This document shows, one piece after another, positions 20,055 to 30,656 of a stretch of 64,000 nt of DNA; position 1 is the first letter of the stretch; each line of letters begins with the position of its first letter. The notes under the pieces are model-generated. The model saw only the letters and a program-made list of their open reading frames with translations, was not told the origin of the DNA and searched no databases. Source of the DNA: G965200765 sp965200765. Lineage in GTDB: Bacteria; Pseudomonadota; Gammaproteobacteria; Arenicellales; JAJDZL01. The stretch covers positions 3,162,001 through 3,226,000 of the forward strand of contig OZ241380.1 in NCBI GenBank assembly GCA_965200765.1, read 5' to 3'. Both the position numbers and the translations under genes were made by a program.

Positions 20055-20640
20055 AATACTAAGGATACAGGGAAGGAACACATCCCTTGGGATTTGCGGT
20101 ACAACACAGTTTTGGCAAAAATCACTCGGGACGTGTCCTTATAAAACAGACGGGTAGTATACACAGTCGTGCTTGGAATGTCGAGTACGAATTTACGGGA
20201 AATTGACCGGTAGCGCGGTGTTTCGTTTGTGGCGTATTTGGCTAAACTAGGCGGACAAGTTGTATTGCTGGAGGCGAGTTTGAGGGGGCGCGCTGTAGAA
20301 GCACTTGCGCGGGGCGACGGAGACACAGAGCCTGTTGTCGCAGGTGGTCACTAGTCAGATTTGGACGATGCTCGTCAGGATTTGGCATTCTGGTTGTTGA
20401 CAACAGGCTTGGGTGAGAAGCTGGGTTCGCGTTGGAAGGCAGATTTCTTGTGTCGAATCTGGATTAATTTCGAATGTTGGTAGCGGTGGTCGTCATCGTG
20501 GCAAGCAGGGTCAGGAGAACGCGTTCAAGGGGCCGTTGACTGACTTGGACCTTCAATATCCACCGTGTAGCAGATTTGTCGCGAGTAAGGCGTTTTATCT
20601 GTGTGCCATGCTAAAACAACGGTTGTTTCGTGTGGTTCAA
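20055..20640 (+). mobile_element. IS1380-like relic with left end
   Basis: Left leader CCCTTGGGATTTGCGGTACA precedes ATAAAACAGACGGGTAGTAT near 20139; then NVEYEFTG, a DDARQD remnant and LTTGLGEKLGSRWKAD fragments. No terminal repeat found on the right. Confidence 0.6.
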
Positions 20641-20659
20641 TGAGTGGTAGCATATGAAT

Positions 20660-20945
20660 AGGAACCATCATTCGGCGGTTAATACACCACCACCTTGCGA
20701 TGCTGACTTGTAGTTTTCGCAATCGCCGGCTGAGTTCAGCAAGAATCTAAGTAGTATGCATATGAAATGGCTACTCGAGTACATGGATAATACCGCCGCT
20801 TCTGCCCTGAACTTGGCCGAAAGCCGGCCCGCGCTGTACATGTATCGAATTGCACGGGCAATTCGGAAGAATTCGACGCTGAGGGTTGAATACCACTGTT
20901 GTCACTGCAAAGTACAGTATTTCCACTCTTAAACGAGGGTCTGGG
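20660..20945. repeat. Repeat C, copy 1
   Basis: A block of about 190-285 bases also found at 31915-32110 and 39995-40262. Landmarks are GAACCATCATTCGGCG, CTGAACTTGGCCGAAAGCC, GGCAATTCGGAAGAATTCGA and TCTTAAACGAGGGTCTGGG at the right end. Source element unknown. It reaches into the 3' end of the DUF4238 gene. Confidence 0.6.
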
Positions 20946-21879
20946 GGCGAGTAGATATTTCTTTTCGTTCTGGCAGTGCATCAGTAATGTCGATTTTAAA
21001 CCCTCTAACTTGAAATCCATGACCACTCAAGAAGTTCTTACTAAATTCATATGGTTTATAATTTGACTTCATTGTACGCAAATCTCCAGAAGTAGTGTCA
21101 TCGTCGGCGAGCATGACTTCATTCGAGTGATTCAATATAAATTGTGTTAGACGATATTCATCAGTGTTATTCATTTCGACGGAAATAGTCGATTTTGCTG
21201 AGTATTTCATATATGAATTTTCGTCGAACAGGCAAATTGCAATTCTAGGCCTGATTGGATATATCAGTATAGTACCGAGCAATCTGGACGAAGTGATTGA
21301 ATTGTAGTCTACATCGATTCCATATAGAAGTGCATACAAATTAGTATGGATTATACCTTTTTCAGGCATCAATATTTTTTCGTTGGGTGAAACTAGATAC
21401 ATCAATTTCAACCCAGCAAAATACTTGTTGTCATAATATTTCAATATCCGTGGTATTACATAACTATTCTTCTTACTTGAATCAACTTGTTTAATTTTTT
21501 TTATCTTATCTATGATGTTGAATATTTCCGAACTACTGCTATTGTCCTGTCGTGCGAATTCAAAAAATAACGATTCACGTGTTATACAAATCTGTTTTTC
21601 TGTTTTTACATAATTTTCGATATCGCTTATACAAACCTCATTTTCAGACGTTTTATAAAAATAATCTTGACAAAAACTGTTAGTGATTTTCCTCTCATCT
21701 ATCGTCATTGGTGCTATCGGTTCAATTAATTCGCCACGACATCTTCGATCCGTTCGGTCGATGTCAAATTCAATGCCAGTATTGAATATACGCACAGGAT
21801 CATTTTTATTTTTACCGGTGAATTTACGTAACCTGTATTGAGGAACCGAATGCTGACATCGATGTTTATTCATGATCAA
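20929..21879 (-). CDS. DUF4238-family protein, second gene of a two-gene operon (316 aa)
   Basis: The N-terminus MIMNKHRCQHSVPQYRLRKF then VRIFN is the DUF4238 hallmark (H..PQ.YLR.F). Family members are widespread soluble proteins without a proven activity. ATGA at 21876-21879 overlaps the stop of the 510-codon gene, so the two are translationally coupled. The last few codons (PQTLV) and stop lie inside Repeat C, meaning the native C-terminus was probably replaced when that repeat arrived. No membrane segment. Confidence 0.75.
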   Translation of the reverse strand: MIMNKHRCQHSVPQYRLRKFTGKNKNDPVRIFNTGIEFDIDRTDRRCRGELIEPIAPMTIDERKITNSFCQDYFYKTSENEVCISDIENYVKTEKQICITRESLFFEFARQDNSSSSEIFNIIDKIKKIKQVDSSKKNSYVIPRILKYYDNKYFAGLKLMYLVSPNEKILMPEKGIIHTNLYALLYGIDVDYNSITSSRLLGTILIYPIRPRIAICLFDENSYMKYSAKSTISVEMNNTDEYRLTQFILNHSNEVMLADDDTTSGDLRTMKSNYKPYEFSKNFLSGHGFQVRGFKIDITDALPERKEISTRPQTLV

Positions 21880-23408
21880 TCGTCAACAATTTTGAATCGA
21901 AACACTGTCTCGATTTTGTCACGATAGTATTCGTTCAATTCCGTTTCTGAATGCGACAGTTTTCTGAATGCGTCGAACACTTCGAGCGGCACATCGATGA
22001 ATTCTCGGATTTCGGTTGCGTATTCAGCTTCCGTCATTTCTTCCAACCAGTTTTGAAATTCATCATCATCAATTAAATCATGATTTTCATTGAAAAATCT
22101 ACTAGGAGGCGGCACTGAAATGCCATCCTTGTCAAGGCCGTATGATACTTTACCCTTGTTGACAAGCTCTATCTGCAAGATGAGATGTTTTGGGTCAGTC
22201 TTGGTGTATCCGAATGACTTGGTAATCCATCGGCCGTTATTGGATGGTTCGTAATCAACATCATTTCGTTCAATTTCAAGATCGGATTTCAATGGAAATT
22301 TATTTGAAATTAGTAGATTCGTTGTCGACCAGTTTGAACCTCTCAACCAATCTGGTTGTAGCCAGTGTCGAACCCATGGCTGGACACCATATGTGCTTGA
22401 GCAGTGTGATACCTCTGACAAATCAATCGACGCTATCTTGTTTCCAAATCGTATTAGGATTTCTTCAATATCATCATCGGAATTGTATCGGTATTTGCAG
22501 TATTTGTCGCCCGCTTTCTCCAATTTCCACGTATGACCTTTCTTCAATACATCATTGGCAACCATGAAATAAGGAAATTTGATCCTTCCATTGTCATCGC
22601 GGTATTCATCGAAAATCTTGATTGCCTTGCTCCAAGCATCCTGTGTTCTTTTGTTTCGTTGTTCAGATGAAATACCATGATTATTCAAGATATCAGTAGT
22701 GTAGTCATTGACGGAATCGTTGTACATTTGATGGAGGGTTTTGTCGAATTTCGCAATCGGGCTGCGCTTGTCCAGAAGACCGCGCTTCCACCGCGGATTA
22801 ACCTTCGCAAATTCCTTCTCGATCAGATTATGTGTTGTACAAGCAATGCTGAACATGCTATCGATATTATTTAACATACGCGATACCATCTCAGTGGTTT
22901 TATTTGAGTTGTATGATTCCAAGATAGACGAGTATCTTATTCTTGTGTAACCTCCCACTTCATTGATATTTTTCAGGAAGTCACATACGTTCTCATACAG
23001 TTGCTCATATCCGTCATGGTAGAATTCTACGAGTTCGTTCCAATCGTTCTGTATCGCAGTTCTATGCTTCTTAGATAACCCTTTTTTGTACATTTTATCG
23101 AGATCATGTCTCCAGTTCAATGCAGTCTTCGATATATAGTCTTCCCATGAGTCGACATCGATGTACTCTTCATCTGACGAGTACTTGTCCGAGTTCAGAA
23201 ATATCAAAAACTTAAACCCTTGTTCAATGAGTTCACACAAACCACAGAAAGTTAATCTGGCGCCGAAGGTTGAGGTTCCCTCATCGACGTTGATAGAAAC
23301 TCTGGCGCGCTTAATTTTGTTGGACCATGATATCGATAAATCATCCAATTCAACTTCGAATCGGCGCATGTGATTAAAAAGAAATTTATATGTTGTTAAA
23401 CTTTGCAT
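21876..23408 (-). CDS. Hypothetical protein, first gene of the DUF4238 operon (510 aa)
   Basis: Start at 23408 with AGGA about 8 nt upstream. A large soluble protein with no motif I can name. Aromatic- and Asp-rich segments stand out, such as VQPWVRHWLQPDWLRGSNW near residue 340 and FPYFMVANDVLKKG near 275. An N-terminal region around 60-75 (GLCELIEQGFKFLIFL) is hydrophobic but too short for a span. The 4-base overlap with the DUF4238 gene implies a joint complex or a two-step system. Pairing of DUF4238 with such a protein is not familiar to me. IS debris lies on both sides. Confidence 0.7.
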   Translation of the reverse strand: MQSLTTYKFLFNHMRRFEVELDDLSISWSNKIKRARVSINVDEGTSTFGARLTFCGLCELIEQGFKFLIFLNSDKYSSDEEYIDVDSWEDYISKTALNWRHDLDKMYKKGLSKKHRTAIQNDWNELVEFYHDGYEQLYENVCDFLKNINEVGGYTRIRYSSILESYNSNKTTEMVSRMLNNIDSMFSIACTTHNLIEKEFAKVNPRWKRGLLDKRSPIAKFDKTLHQMYNDSVNDYTTDILNNHGISSEQRNKRTQDAWSKAIKIFDEYRDDNGRIKFPYFMVANDVLKKGHTWKLEKAGDKYCKYRYNSDDDIEEILIRFGNKIASIDLSEVSHCSSTYGVQPWVRHWLQPDWLRGSNWSTTNLLISNKFPLKSDLEIERNDVDYEPSNNGRWITKSFGYTKTDPKHLILQIELVNKGKVSYGLDKDGISVPPPSRFFNENHDLIDDDEFQNWLEEMTEAEYATEIREFIDVPLEVFDAFRKLSHSETELNEYYRDKIETVFRFKIVDD

Positions 23409-23754
23409 TATCTATATCCTGCGATTATCAATCTACGCAGATGCCGTAATCAGACAGACTACGAGTAGAATTATAGATATGAATTCGATAATCGATTTCA
23501 TCGATGCTCTCCCTCGTTAATTGACAATTAGTTTATTGCACCTTCCCGCCATAATCCGGCAATATGCGAGATTCTGGTTTTGGAACATCGCCAGAACCAT
23601 CGAAGTTTATTTGACCATGTTTCGGAATTCACCGTGGCACAAATACATTGCCGGTCGTATGCGTATCATTGGTTTCTTTATTGGAACCGAATGAGCTGAT
23701 GTATTCCTTGAATACTGAAAATTGAACTTGTTCCACTATGCTGACCAGTACATG
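23409..23754. other. Upstream region of the DUF4238 operon
   Basis: Presumably holds the operon promoter near 23420-23520 (AT-rich on the minus strand), but I could not fix -35/-10 boxes with confidence. The remainder to 23754 holds nothing recognised. Confidence 0.35.
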
Positions 23755-24360
23755 ATAACGTATTATTTATGCAATGCCAAGGTGGTGTCGATGTCCCAGA
23801 GTTTCCCGTTGGAAAGAATTTGAGGTCGAAATTTTTGTATTTCCCGGGGTTGGCTGTGGCGTGAAAATGTTCTGGTTGGCGAATTCGAAGCTTTGTCCGA
23901 GGATTTTCGTGTTGCGAAATAGCGAATTTTCAGCGATTTTCGAGCTTCAGTTGCCGATGCCTGCCGCTTCTGGCAGTATGGTCAAGACCGGGACCACAAG
24001 CAAGTTTCATGCGGGCAGCGGTTTCACCAAGTAGCGCATCTTGTAGGGATTGTTCATTTCCAGGCAGCCCTAGGTGACCGCCAGCATGACTGACATGCTA
24101 CCGGCAATGCCCAGAATCATGGCGAATATGCCGCGAAGGAAGTGGTCGTGGTGCAGAAAGTCATGCCCGACGCGTACGTTGACCAGAGCTTGGTGCTGTA
24201 GAAGCTATTGGCAGCTTTCACGGCCGGCAAGTCGCCAGCATCAGCCAAGTGGCAATTATTGGTACCCGGTGGCCGAGAAACAGAACATCTTCTTTGCGAT
24301 TCAAGAACTCAGGCGTGTCGACGCGTTCTAAATCTGGAGACGGCTAAGGACGAGAAGTCG
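23755..24360 (-). mobile_element. IS4/IS1182-like DDE element, 3' half relic
   Basis: Collinear with 40770-41160: GAGTTTCCCGTTGGAAAGAA, CCCGGGGTTGGC, GCCGCTTCTGGCAG and GCGCATCTTGTAGGGATTG landmarks on the plus strand, representing the transposase C-terminus on minus. After about 24200 similarity fades. Confidence 0.65.
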
Positions 24361-24685
24361 TAGTTATCCATAATCTTTGGCGACATCAGATGTGCCGTTC
24401 GTTACGACATGTCAATGCGATGGCCTTCGAGTAACGCTAACTTCTCTCCCGGAATGCTGAGACTTGCTTCCAAGGCGTTGTTTTCGCTACATTCCATGCG
24501 AGCGAGACACCGCCAAGTGCTCTAGCACTTCCAGTGCACACGGCATCTTCAGCCGCGCCTAGCATTCCTGGATACTCGCCAGCAATGATTCGCTCACAAC
24601 TAGCTCTTCTTCGCCATGACGTCCGCCCGACCCAGAAGTCCAGCGGACAAAGCGGTGGTGACTTGGACGTCTCGAAACTAACGAG
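24361..24685. other. Unassigned debris
   Basis: Short frames on both strands, no ribosome sites, no recognised family. Confidence 0.4.
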
Positions 24686-25222
24686 TCAATTGATGCGATG
24701 TAAAAATTCCTCGATATCCCACCCGGTATCTCTGCATGCCCGTAAAGCTATCATTGCAGTTGCCCTTGCATCCTCAACCGCATTATGGTGTTGAAATTGA
24801 ATATCAAAATATTTGGTTAATGGCTCCAATCCATACCCGTAGCTGTTCGCAAATTGTGGCCATGCTCTTTTGGCGATTTCAATACTATCCAACAATATTA
24901 CTGGTAGTGGTTCAAGGTTGTACTTAGAAGTGGCTTGTTCAAATGCTGTTTTGTCAAATGGAGAATGGTGAATCACAACTGAATCTTGCACTCGCTCGCA
25001 TAACTCAGTGTATATTTCCGGTAGAGTAGGTGCACTCTTAACGTCAGCATCTCCAATGCCATGGATTGCCACATTGTAAGGATTGAAGTCGGTTTCCGGG
25101 TCTACCAGTGTTTCCCACTGATCGAGAATTTCTCCGTTTCTCACCGAGCATATTCCAATCTGACATATGCTCCCTCGATTTTGGTTGGCTGTTTCTACAT
25201 CAATTGCGTTGAATGTCATCAT
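24686..25222 (-). CDS. DnaQ-like 3'-5' exonuclease (DEDDh)
   Basis: Start set at ATG 25222 (GAGGAATACTGTT just upstream); 178 residues. All five acidic/His positions of the DEDDh family are visible: FNAIDVET (Asp8, Glu10), HHSPFDKTAFE (Asp90), and QHHNAVEDA (His146, Asp151). This is the proofreading-exonuclease fold of DNA polymerase III epsilon, here free-standing and short. Free-standing members trim 3' ends in repair, RNA processing or defence islands. There is no partner in operon; a degraded methyltransferase-HNH tail lies upstream. Catalytically complete, so likely active. Confidence 0.9.
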   Translation of the reverse strand: MMTFNAIDVETANQNRGSICQIGICSVRNGEILDQWETLVDPETDFNPYNVAIHGIGDADVKSAPTLPEIYTELCERVQDSVVIHHSPFDKTAFEQATSKYNLEPLPVILLDSIEIAKRAWPQFANSYGYGLEPLTKYFDIQFQHHNAVEDARATAMIALRACRDTGWDIEEFLHRIN

Positions 25223-25690
25223 AACAGTATTCCTCGTTGTTGAAGTTTCAATGAATGTACCTGTAGGGTAGTTTAGTTCAGTTCTTGCCCGAAGAGTGTG
25301 TCTTTTTGTACGGTCTCTATTGTAGAACGTGTTTGGTCGGAACATAAGGGTCGATTCAAGGGTGGACTTGCGAATGGCAGGTTCGCTTCAATCGGGTTCT
25401 GCATTCATTGCGGTTCACTATTCGGCCGACTCGGGATACACTCAATGCGGTGAGTGCTGAAACGTTCAGCAGGCAATAGCCAGTGGCAGGGGAATGAAAG
25501 CAAGTATGTAGGTACATTCAACTTTGACACATTGTGTCCAAGCATGTTTGATTGGGAGGGGTTCACGTTTTGAAGTTCAACACTTCGTGGGAATTTGTTG
25601 CAGTGGAATTTGGAACGTAACGAGGTCTGAATTCTTAGATTGAAGGTCGGTTGAAATCAAGGGGAACACCGCGAGTGTTGAGACGCGCAC
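25223..25690. other. Intergenic stretch upstream of the exonuclease
   Basis: About 470 bases with no supported gene. The exonuclease promoter should be in 25230-25330 on the minus strand. Confidence 0.4.
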
Positions 25691-25830
25691 TTTAAGATAC
25701 TACACATGACTGTCAATCACAAACAGGAGGGAAGGTACGAAACATGTTGACAATCAGCGGTAGTTTTGCGATAATGGCAACCTAGTCAAAGGGAACCGAG
25801 GCTTCGAGTACCGGAGAAGAATGGTCGTAC
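25691..25830 (+). pseudogene. Relic of an MTase-HNH C-terminus
   Basis: Segments TVNHKQEGRYE, HVDNQR and CDNGNLVKGNRGFEY reproduce in order, with one shift and one stop, the TIDHIIAKSKGG / HIDNLQLLCGHCNSVKGNR end of the gene at 5567-6796. A second, older copy of that family; nothing of the methylase part remains. Confidence 0.55.
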
Positions 25831-26004
25831 AATGAACCAAGCGATTGCTATGAGCGAATCAAGAAATACATCCAACGGAAAGGGTCGTTTTGCAAAGAAG
25901 GTTGTGCCAGACCGTATAGATGACCTGTTGGAGCGAATGACCGAAGTTCGTGTTTCCGCCAAGCATAAGAAGAAGTGGAATTACATAAACAATAATCGGC
26001 TAAT

Positions 26005-26033
26005 TTTAAGTTTAGTTTATTTAAGTATATAAT
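26005..26033 (+). promoter_or_regulatory. Candidate promoter of the Shedu gene
   Basis: A perfect -10 TATAAT at 26028-26033 lies 17 bases after a weak -35 TTTAAG at 26005-26010, in a very AT-rich stretch. The leader would be about 70 nt. Confidence 0.4.
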
Positions 26034-26110
26034 TTTTTAAATTAAATTTGTTGATTTCATTTTCAAAATATTAGATAGCCAATATAAACCAAGACAGGAG
26101 TAATACCATT

Positions 26111-27493
26111 ATGGCTAGTAAAGAATTCTCATTTGATCACGAATTATATGGACGTTTAGATGCTCACTCAACTACAAAGGGATTTGTTGACATCTACTAC
26201 ATTCCTCCAGATAATTTTGCTATTCAGGATAATCAAAACGATATAGATAAATTTCACAACAAAGTGAAATTACTTCAATTAGAACCAATTAAACAAAGTC
26301 TAACAATGTTTCCTTTTAATAGGACAACGGTTAACAAGTTTGTTCCAAAGTATTCTTTTATTAGAAGTATTACACTAGAAGGAATACTGAAAGTTTCGTA
26401 TCTTGATAATGATATCGAAACAGATGTTGTCGCAAATTATTTGTTCAAGTTGCCGGATTGTTTTGTTACTCATTATTATTATGGTCTTGGTTTGAGGAGA
26501 TCTCATCGTTTCATAGTTCAGGCAGTTGAAGAATTGTCTAGTTGTAAAAAAATTATAATTTCAAATTTTACAGAAACAGGAATTGATGAGAAAAATAGTT
26601 CATTCTACATCTCTTATGATGACTTTGAGATTCTTCGAAAAAATATTAATAATGCAATTCAAATGAGTAATGTGGCAGCACAAACGGTAAACGATGTCAA
26701 GACTTACAACTTATTGGCAGAAAAAATTGGGAAACAGAAAAAACAGGTTACAATTGGCAGAAGCCCTCTGAGGAAAATTTTTACAGCTATTGCTGATGGG
26801 GGTGAAGTACCACTTTCACATGATGATCAAGAGAAATTACTTCACTCGGTCAGCTATCATGCAAAGTCTATTGCAAGTGCAAAGCCGGATTGGCTATTGA
26901 AATTGCGCAATGACATTGAACTTGTCACTTTGGATGTGTTGATTTCGCGATTTGATGAAATGCTAACCAAGAGAATTAGTGAAAATAAGTGGCAAGAATT
27001 CTTGAGCAACAATCCAATTATTTTGAGTATGGCTTTTGGAGTACCGATCATCAAAGTCTTAGAGCAAGCATCTGTCGGAGGTAGGAAATTGTCTGGAAAA
27101 GGGGAAAATATCACAGATTTTCTTGTAAAAAACAGTTTAACACATAATTCAGCCCTTGTAGAAATTAAGACACCTCGGACAAAACTACTAAACAAAACTC
27201 CTTACCGAAGTGAAGTTTTTGTTGCGTCAGCGGAACTTTCAGGATCAATTGGACAGTTACTAAATCAAAAATACCATTATGAGCAGGAAATAGTACAAAA
27301 ATTACGAAATAGCAACACGCAAAAAGTTGAATCTTATTCGGTTCGTTGTTGTCTTGTTATTGGAGTTTTACCATCTGATGAAGAACAACAAAAGTCATTT
27401 GAATTTATTCGCGGCAATTCAAAAAATGTAGATATAGTTACCTACGATGAGTTGCTTGAAAAGCTAAAACAAATACGAGAAATGCTAAGTTGA
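26111..27493 (+). CDS. sduA: Shedu defence nuclease (DUF4263)
   Basis: 460 residues; AGGAG about 10 nt upstream supports ATG 26111. The C-terminal ~170 residues form the DUF4263 PD-(D/E)XK domain: ENITDFLV (Asp336), SALVEIKTP (Glu351, Lys353), then VASAELSGSIGQLLNQKYHY, the Shedu-typical helix, and an ending domain with CCLVIGVLPSDEE. The N-terminal ~280 residues are a variable sensor region. Shedu is a known single-gene anti-phage system that cuts DNA. Catalytic residues are intact and it has its own likely promoter, so it is probably functional. IS debris lies directly downstream. Confidence 0.9.
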   Translation: MASKEFSFDHELYGRLDAHSTTKGFVDIYYIPPDNFAIQDNQNDIDKFHNKVKLLQLEPIKQSLTMFPFNRTTVNKFVPKYSFIRSITLEGILKVSYLDNDIETDVVANYLFKLPDCFVTHYYYGLGLRRSHRFIVQAVEELSSCKKIIISNFTETGIDEKNSSFYISYDDFEILRKNINNAIQMSNVAAQTVNDVKTYNLLAEKIGKQKKQVTIGRSPLRKIFTAIADGGEVPLSHDDQEKLLHSVSYHAKSIASAKPDWLLKLRNDIELVTLDVLISRFDEMLTKRISENKWQEFLSNNPIILSMAFGVPIIKVLEQASVGGRKLSGKGENITDFLVKNSLTHNSALVEIKTPRTKLLNKTPYRSEVFVASAELSGSIGQLLNQKYHYEQEIVQKLRNSNTQKVESYSVRCCLVIGVLPSDEEQQKSFEFIRGNSKNVDIVTYDELLEKLKQIREMLS

Positions 27494-27559
27494 TTGAAAA
27501 CTGTATCATGAAATATCTGTGGTTTCGTATAAAATTGTCCCTAGTTAATTTCTTGATTC

Positions 27560-28185
27560 CTGCTTAAGGTGTTGGAAAATGCAATTCTTAGGGTGCAGGA
27601 AAGTGACATTTCCTTAGGGATTTTCGGCACAATACTGTTTCAAAAAACACACAGGAAATTTCCTCATGAAACAGATGAGTAGTATACAAAGTCGTGCGTG
27701 AATTTCAAGTACGATTTTACAGATGCGAAGTTGACGGGGTTGTGGTGGGTGCACAGAGCATTTGGTCGCAGGCGCATTTACTGTCGAGGGGGGAAGGGCA
27801 CTTGTCGGAATTGGATGATGCCAGTCAGGATTCGGTATTCCGGGTGATGACAGGCTTGGGCGAGATACAGTGTTTGCGTAAGATGGGAATGTTTTTGTGT
27901 TGTTTCAGGGAGTTGGGTCTGGATTGATTTCGAGAGTTATGTGCTGGTTGAGTTCGTTGTTGGTAGCTGTTACACGTTATTATTGTTCGAGTCTGGTCTA
28001 TGTTCCAGTGTTTATTGACGGCATAGACATCGAGATGGATGGGAAGTGCTTTGAGGGTGCGGTGGCGTTGCTGTTGTGCGAGCGGACAACGTCTACTAAA
28101 AAAGGAAGGTTGCAGAGTATTGCCGCAGACATGGCTGAGGTTGCTCGATGTGTCACTATTAACGGTAAACTCCTGAAGTTATCGA
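27560..28185 (+). mobile_element. IS1380-like relic with left end
   Basis: Leader TTCCTTAGGGATTTTCGGCA precedes ATGAAACAGATGAGTAGTAT at 27665; then GHLSELDDASQDSVFRVMTG, LGLD and VFIDGIDIEMDGKCFEGAVA, but with a deletion after the D(F/Y)TDAKL block. Best copy of the DIEMDGKCFEGA segment. Confidence 0.65.
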
Positions 28186-28715
28186 TGGGATACCCCGGGG
28201 AAGGTGCCGGCCAGAAAACTCTTGAAATTGCTGATGACAGTATGAACCCTCGGAAGCCAGTCATCCACTTTCGCCAGCGGGGTGACCTTAGATTCGTGCT
28301 GATGTGACTCACCCAAAACTCGCAAGGCCTTGTATGCATGCGTCCATGCGAATTCCCGAACTTGTTCTTTGAATTCACCCGCTCCACTAGACGAGCCGCT
28401 ATGAAACCCATGCCGTTTTCTTGTTGCTTCACCGCAAAATCCTCAATATTCGATAGGCGGTCGGCCAAGAAACACCGATTGTCTTGGAAAAACGCTACGC
28501 CGAAATCCCACACTTGGCACACTCGTGCAAACGACAATATTTGAGCTGGTAGGACTTGTCGTGACCGCACTTAGGGCAGATGAATCCGTCTTTTCAGCAA
28601 CACCGGCTCAACTCTTCCAGACAAGCCTCCTGAGTCGAGTAATTCTGTGTCAATTGAAAAAGATTGATACGTTTCTGCTGCATTTGAAATTTCTTCTCTA
28701 GCATGCTCAAGTAGC
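28186..28715 (-). mobile_element. IS1595-family relic
   Basis: Minus strand from 28715: start region KKFQMQQKR, ACLEELSRCC, DGFICPKCGHDKSYQL (zinc ribbon), then shuffled debris and the C-terminal HTVISNFKSFLAG block near 28210-28260. The middle (DDE core) is largely lost. Confidence 0.7.
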
Positions 28716-28782
28716 AAACCCTTAGGCAGTCCTTCACACTTTCACAAGCCAAAAGTCTTTCGCAAGATTCGAGAAGTGATAT

Positions 28783-29343
28783 TTATTGGGCATTGTACGC
28801 TTGCCAGAGATAGTGGTCAATCTGTTTCAGGTCGAATTGTTCCAGTTGATAGTGCTCTATGAACTTCATCAGCACTTCATGGAATTTTGGATAGCATTTG
28901 AGTTTGTTCCTTTGAAAATCGCAGAATTCGTCCTTGAAGTGCCATAGCATACAATTGACATGGCTGTCATACATCGGATAGTAATCCGGGGAATGAAAGC
29001 TACAGTACTTTGCGGCAAACGAATAATATTCTTTGGTCTCTTCGTTGTCAGCAATGTCATTCACAAGATACAAGTCCCGGTTTGCAAGGCGCTGATCAAT
29101 ATTCAGTTTAAATATACGGTTGGCTACGAGTACAATGTGCGGTGAAGAAATCATAGTGTTGTACATGTTGTCCAGCGAGGAGACTTTAATCAAAACATCA
29201 TCCATATTAGCATTTGTGGGATACGTCTTGCCAAACAGTTTTTTCAGACTTCTCTCTTTCAGCACAAAATTGTTTTCTTGCTCTCTATTCCAACGCTCAA
29301 GATACTCGTTTACTAGATTGACAGATGGTCTGCGTCTATCCAT
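28783..29343 (-). CDS. Conserved hypothetical protein (186 aa)
   Basis: ATG 29343 is preferred: TTGGAG lies 6-11 nt upstream, whereas an in-frame TTG start would overlap that site. The conserved-looking core is YSFAAKYCSFHSPDYYPMYD, preceded by VANRIFKLNIDQRLANRDLY and followed by LWHFKDEFCDF and a C-terminal QFDLKQIDHYLWQAYNAQ. I recognise this 'F..KYCS.H.P..YPIYDS' pattern from hypothetical proteins in many bacteria, possibly with a helix-hairpin-helix glycosylase-like fold, but that is a guess. Soluble, intact, stand-alone, between IS relics. Confidence 0.7.
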   Translation of the reverse strand: MDRRRPSVNLVNEYLERWNREQENNFVLKERSLKKLFGKTYPTNANMDDVLIKVSSLDNMYNTMISSPHIVLVANRIFKLNIDQRLANRDLYLVNDIADNEETKEYYSFAAKYCSFHSPDYYPMYDSHVNCMLWHFKDEFCDFQRNKLKCYPKFHEVLMKFIEHYQLEQFDLKQIDHYLWQAYNAQ

Positions 29344-29888
29344 GGTATTCTCCAAATTTTAATTGTTGAAAATGGTTCTTTTACATTTTAGCATCGAACA
29401 GTATATTGGAATCTGGTATGGTCATGCAAATTGAAGCAGAAGCTGCTTAGTGAAAAATGCCATGAAAAAGAATAAACTTAGGGAGTTGCCGGTACCGAAC
29501 TGTCTGAAAGACGCGTAAGCCGGAGCGGGTTACGGAGTTACCGGGTGGAAAGTGTTCTGTGCTTCATTAGACAGAATTTCCCGGGATACTGTCGCACCCA
29601 CTATGAACAGGACAAGACCAGGGTGGGGATGAACTGTCCCATAAACTACCGGCGCACATGCACAAATTGAAATTGAGGACTTCTTATATAGTGTTCAGTT
29701 ACGGGTTGCTCGCCCTTTACGAACGAAAACAGTCCTTCAACTATCGCTAGTTGGTCATCGATAAGCAACTTAGAACAGCTCCATCTCTTCTTACTCCACT
29801 TCTGTGAGCAATTACAGTTGAATCATGATGTGGGGCGTGTTACTACGGCCGGTGACTTTGGGGACCTAGTTTCATCGAAAGTAGGTGG
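29344..29888. other. Unassigned stretch
   Basis: Upstream region of the gene at 28783-29343 (its promoter should lie near 29360-29420 on minus). The rest is GC-richer with no frame I can support. Confidence 0.4.
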
Positions 29889-30146
29889 CTACGAGATGTC
29901 CGGCACCTTCAAGTCGACAGTCTTTGAACAGTGTTCGTTGCGTATCAGGTTGTATGTCATCAGAATCCCCCAGCGTTTGTGGTTATTCAAAGAAAACGGT
30001 TCGTCATCGTAGTTGTATGGTATGATTGAACCCGCGGGAAATTGCTCTGCATCTTTCATATTTCCAATCGTAGTCAAACGAATGGTTCGACAATAGGTTG
30101 CTTGGAATGCTGGCGCAAAGGCTTCAGCTGTCCGAAATTCGATCAT
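29889..30146 (-). mobile_element. IS4-type transposase relic, C-terminal scrap
   Basis: The minus frame gives SLNNHKRWGILMTYNLIRNE followed by KTVDLKVP, resembling the 'RWGvLiaYNLIR.E' end of IS4-group transposases. No other part of the element was found; 30147-30640 holds nothing I can assign. Confidence 0.5.
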
Positions 30147-30640
30147 AAGCGAGTCTGCAAGCTGAGGTGACGAGGGTTGTGGTAGTTTGTGAATTGTTGT
30201 TGGCCTGAATTGCCTATGGCTGGATTGCTGACCGAAAATAATCTGGCACCACTGAACAAGTGTTTTGTTGTGATTGCCGAAGATGATGTAAGTGACTTGG
30301 TGTATGGCTCATCGAATGCAATGGTTGCTTTGACAGACGATGGGTGGTCGCTAGTTGGGCGAGCACGGTAGCAACGGCAAACAAAATTTGAGGTTCGCTG
30401 TGAAGCAACATGGCAAGTACATAGACTTCATAGCACAACTGGAGTGATTAGATTTCGAACAGGTTGAAAGTTTACTAGCACCATGCACCGAAGTTAGAAC
30501 CGATGCTTCAGTGTAACGGATTGTTGCAAAGCATCACGAACATCGTCCTTAGGGCATTTCGCCTTAGCGAACTAGAGAGTGATTTCCTGCTGTAAATTGG
30601 CATATTAATAATAACTGTGATTTTTTCAACAGTTAAACAA
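30147..30640. other. Unassigned stretch before GIY-YIG-like protein B
   Basis: No supported gene. The last 60 bases are AT-rich and contain the ribosome site of the following gene. Confidence 0.4.
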
Positions 30641-30656
30641 TGAAAAGGAGTTAAAA

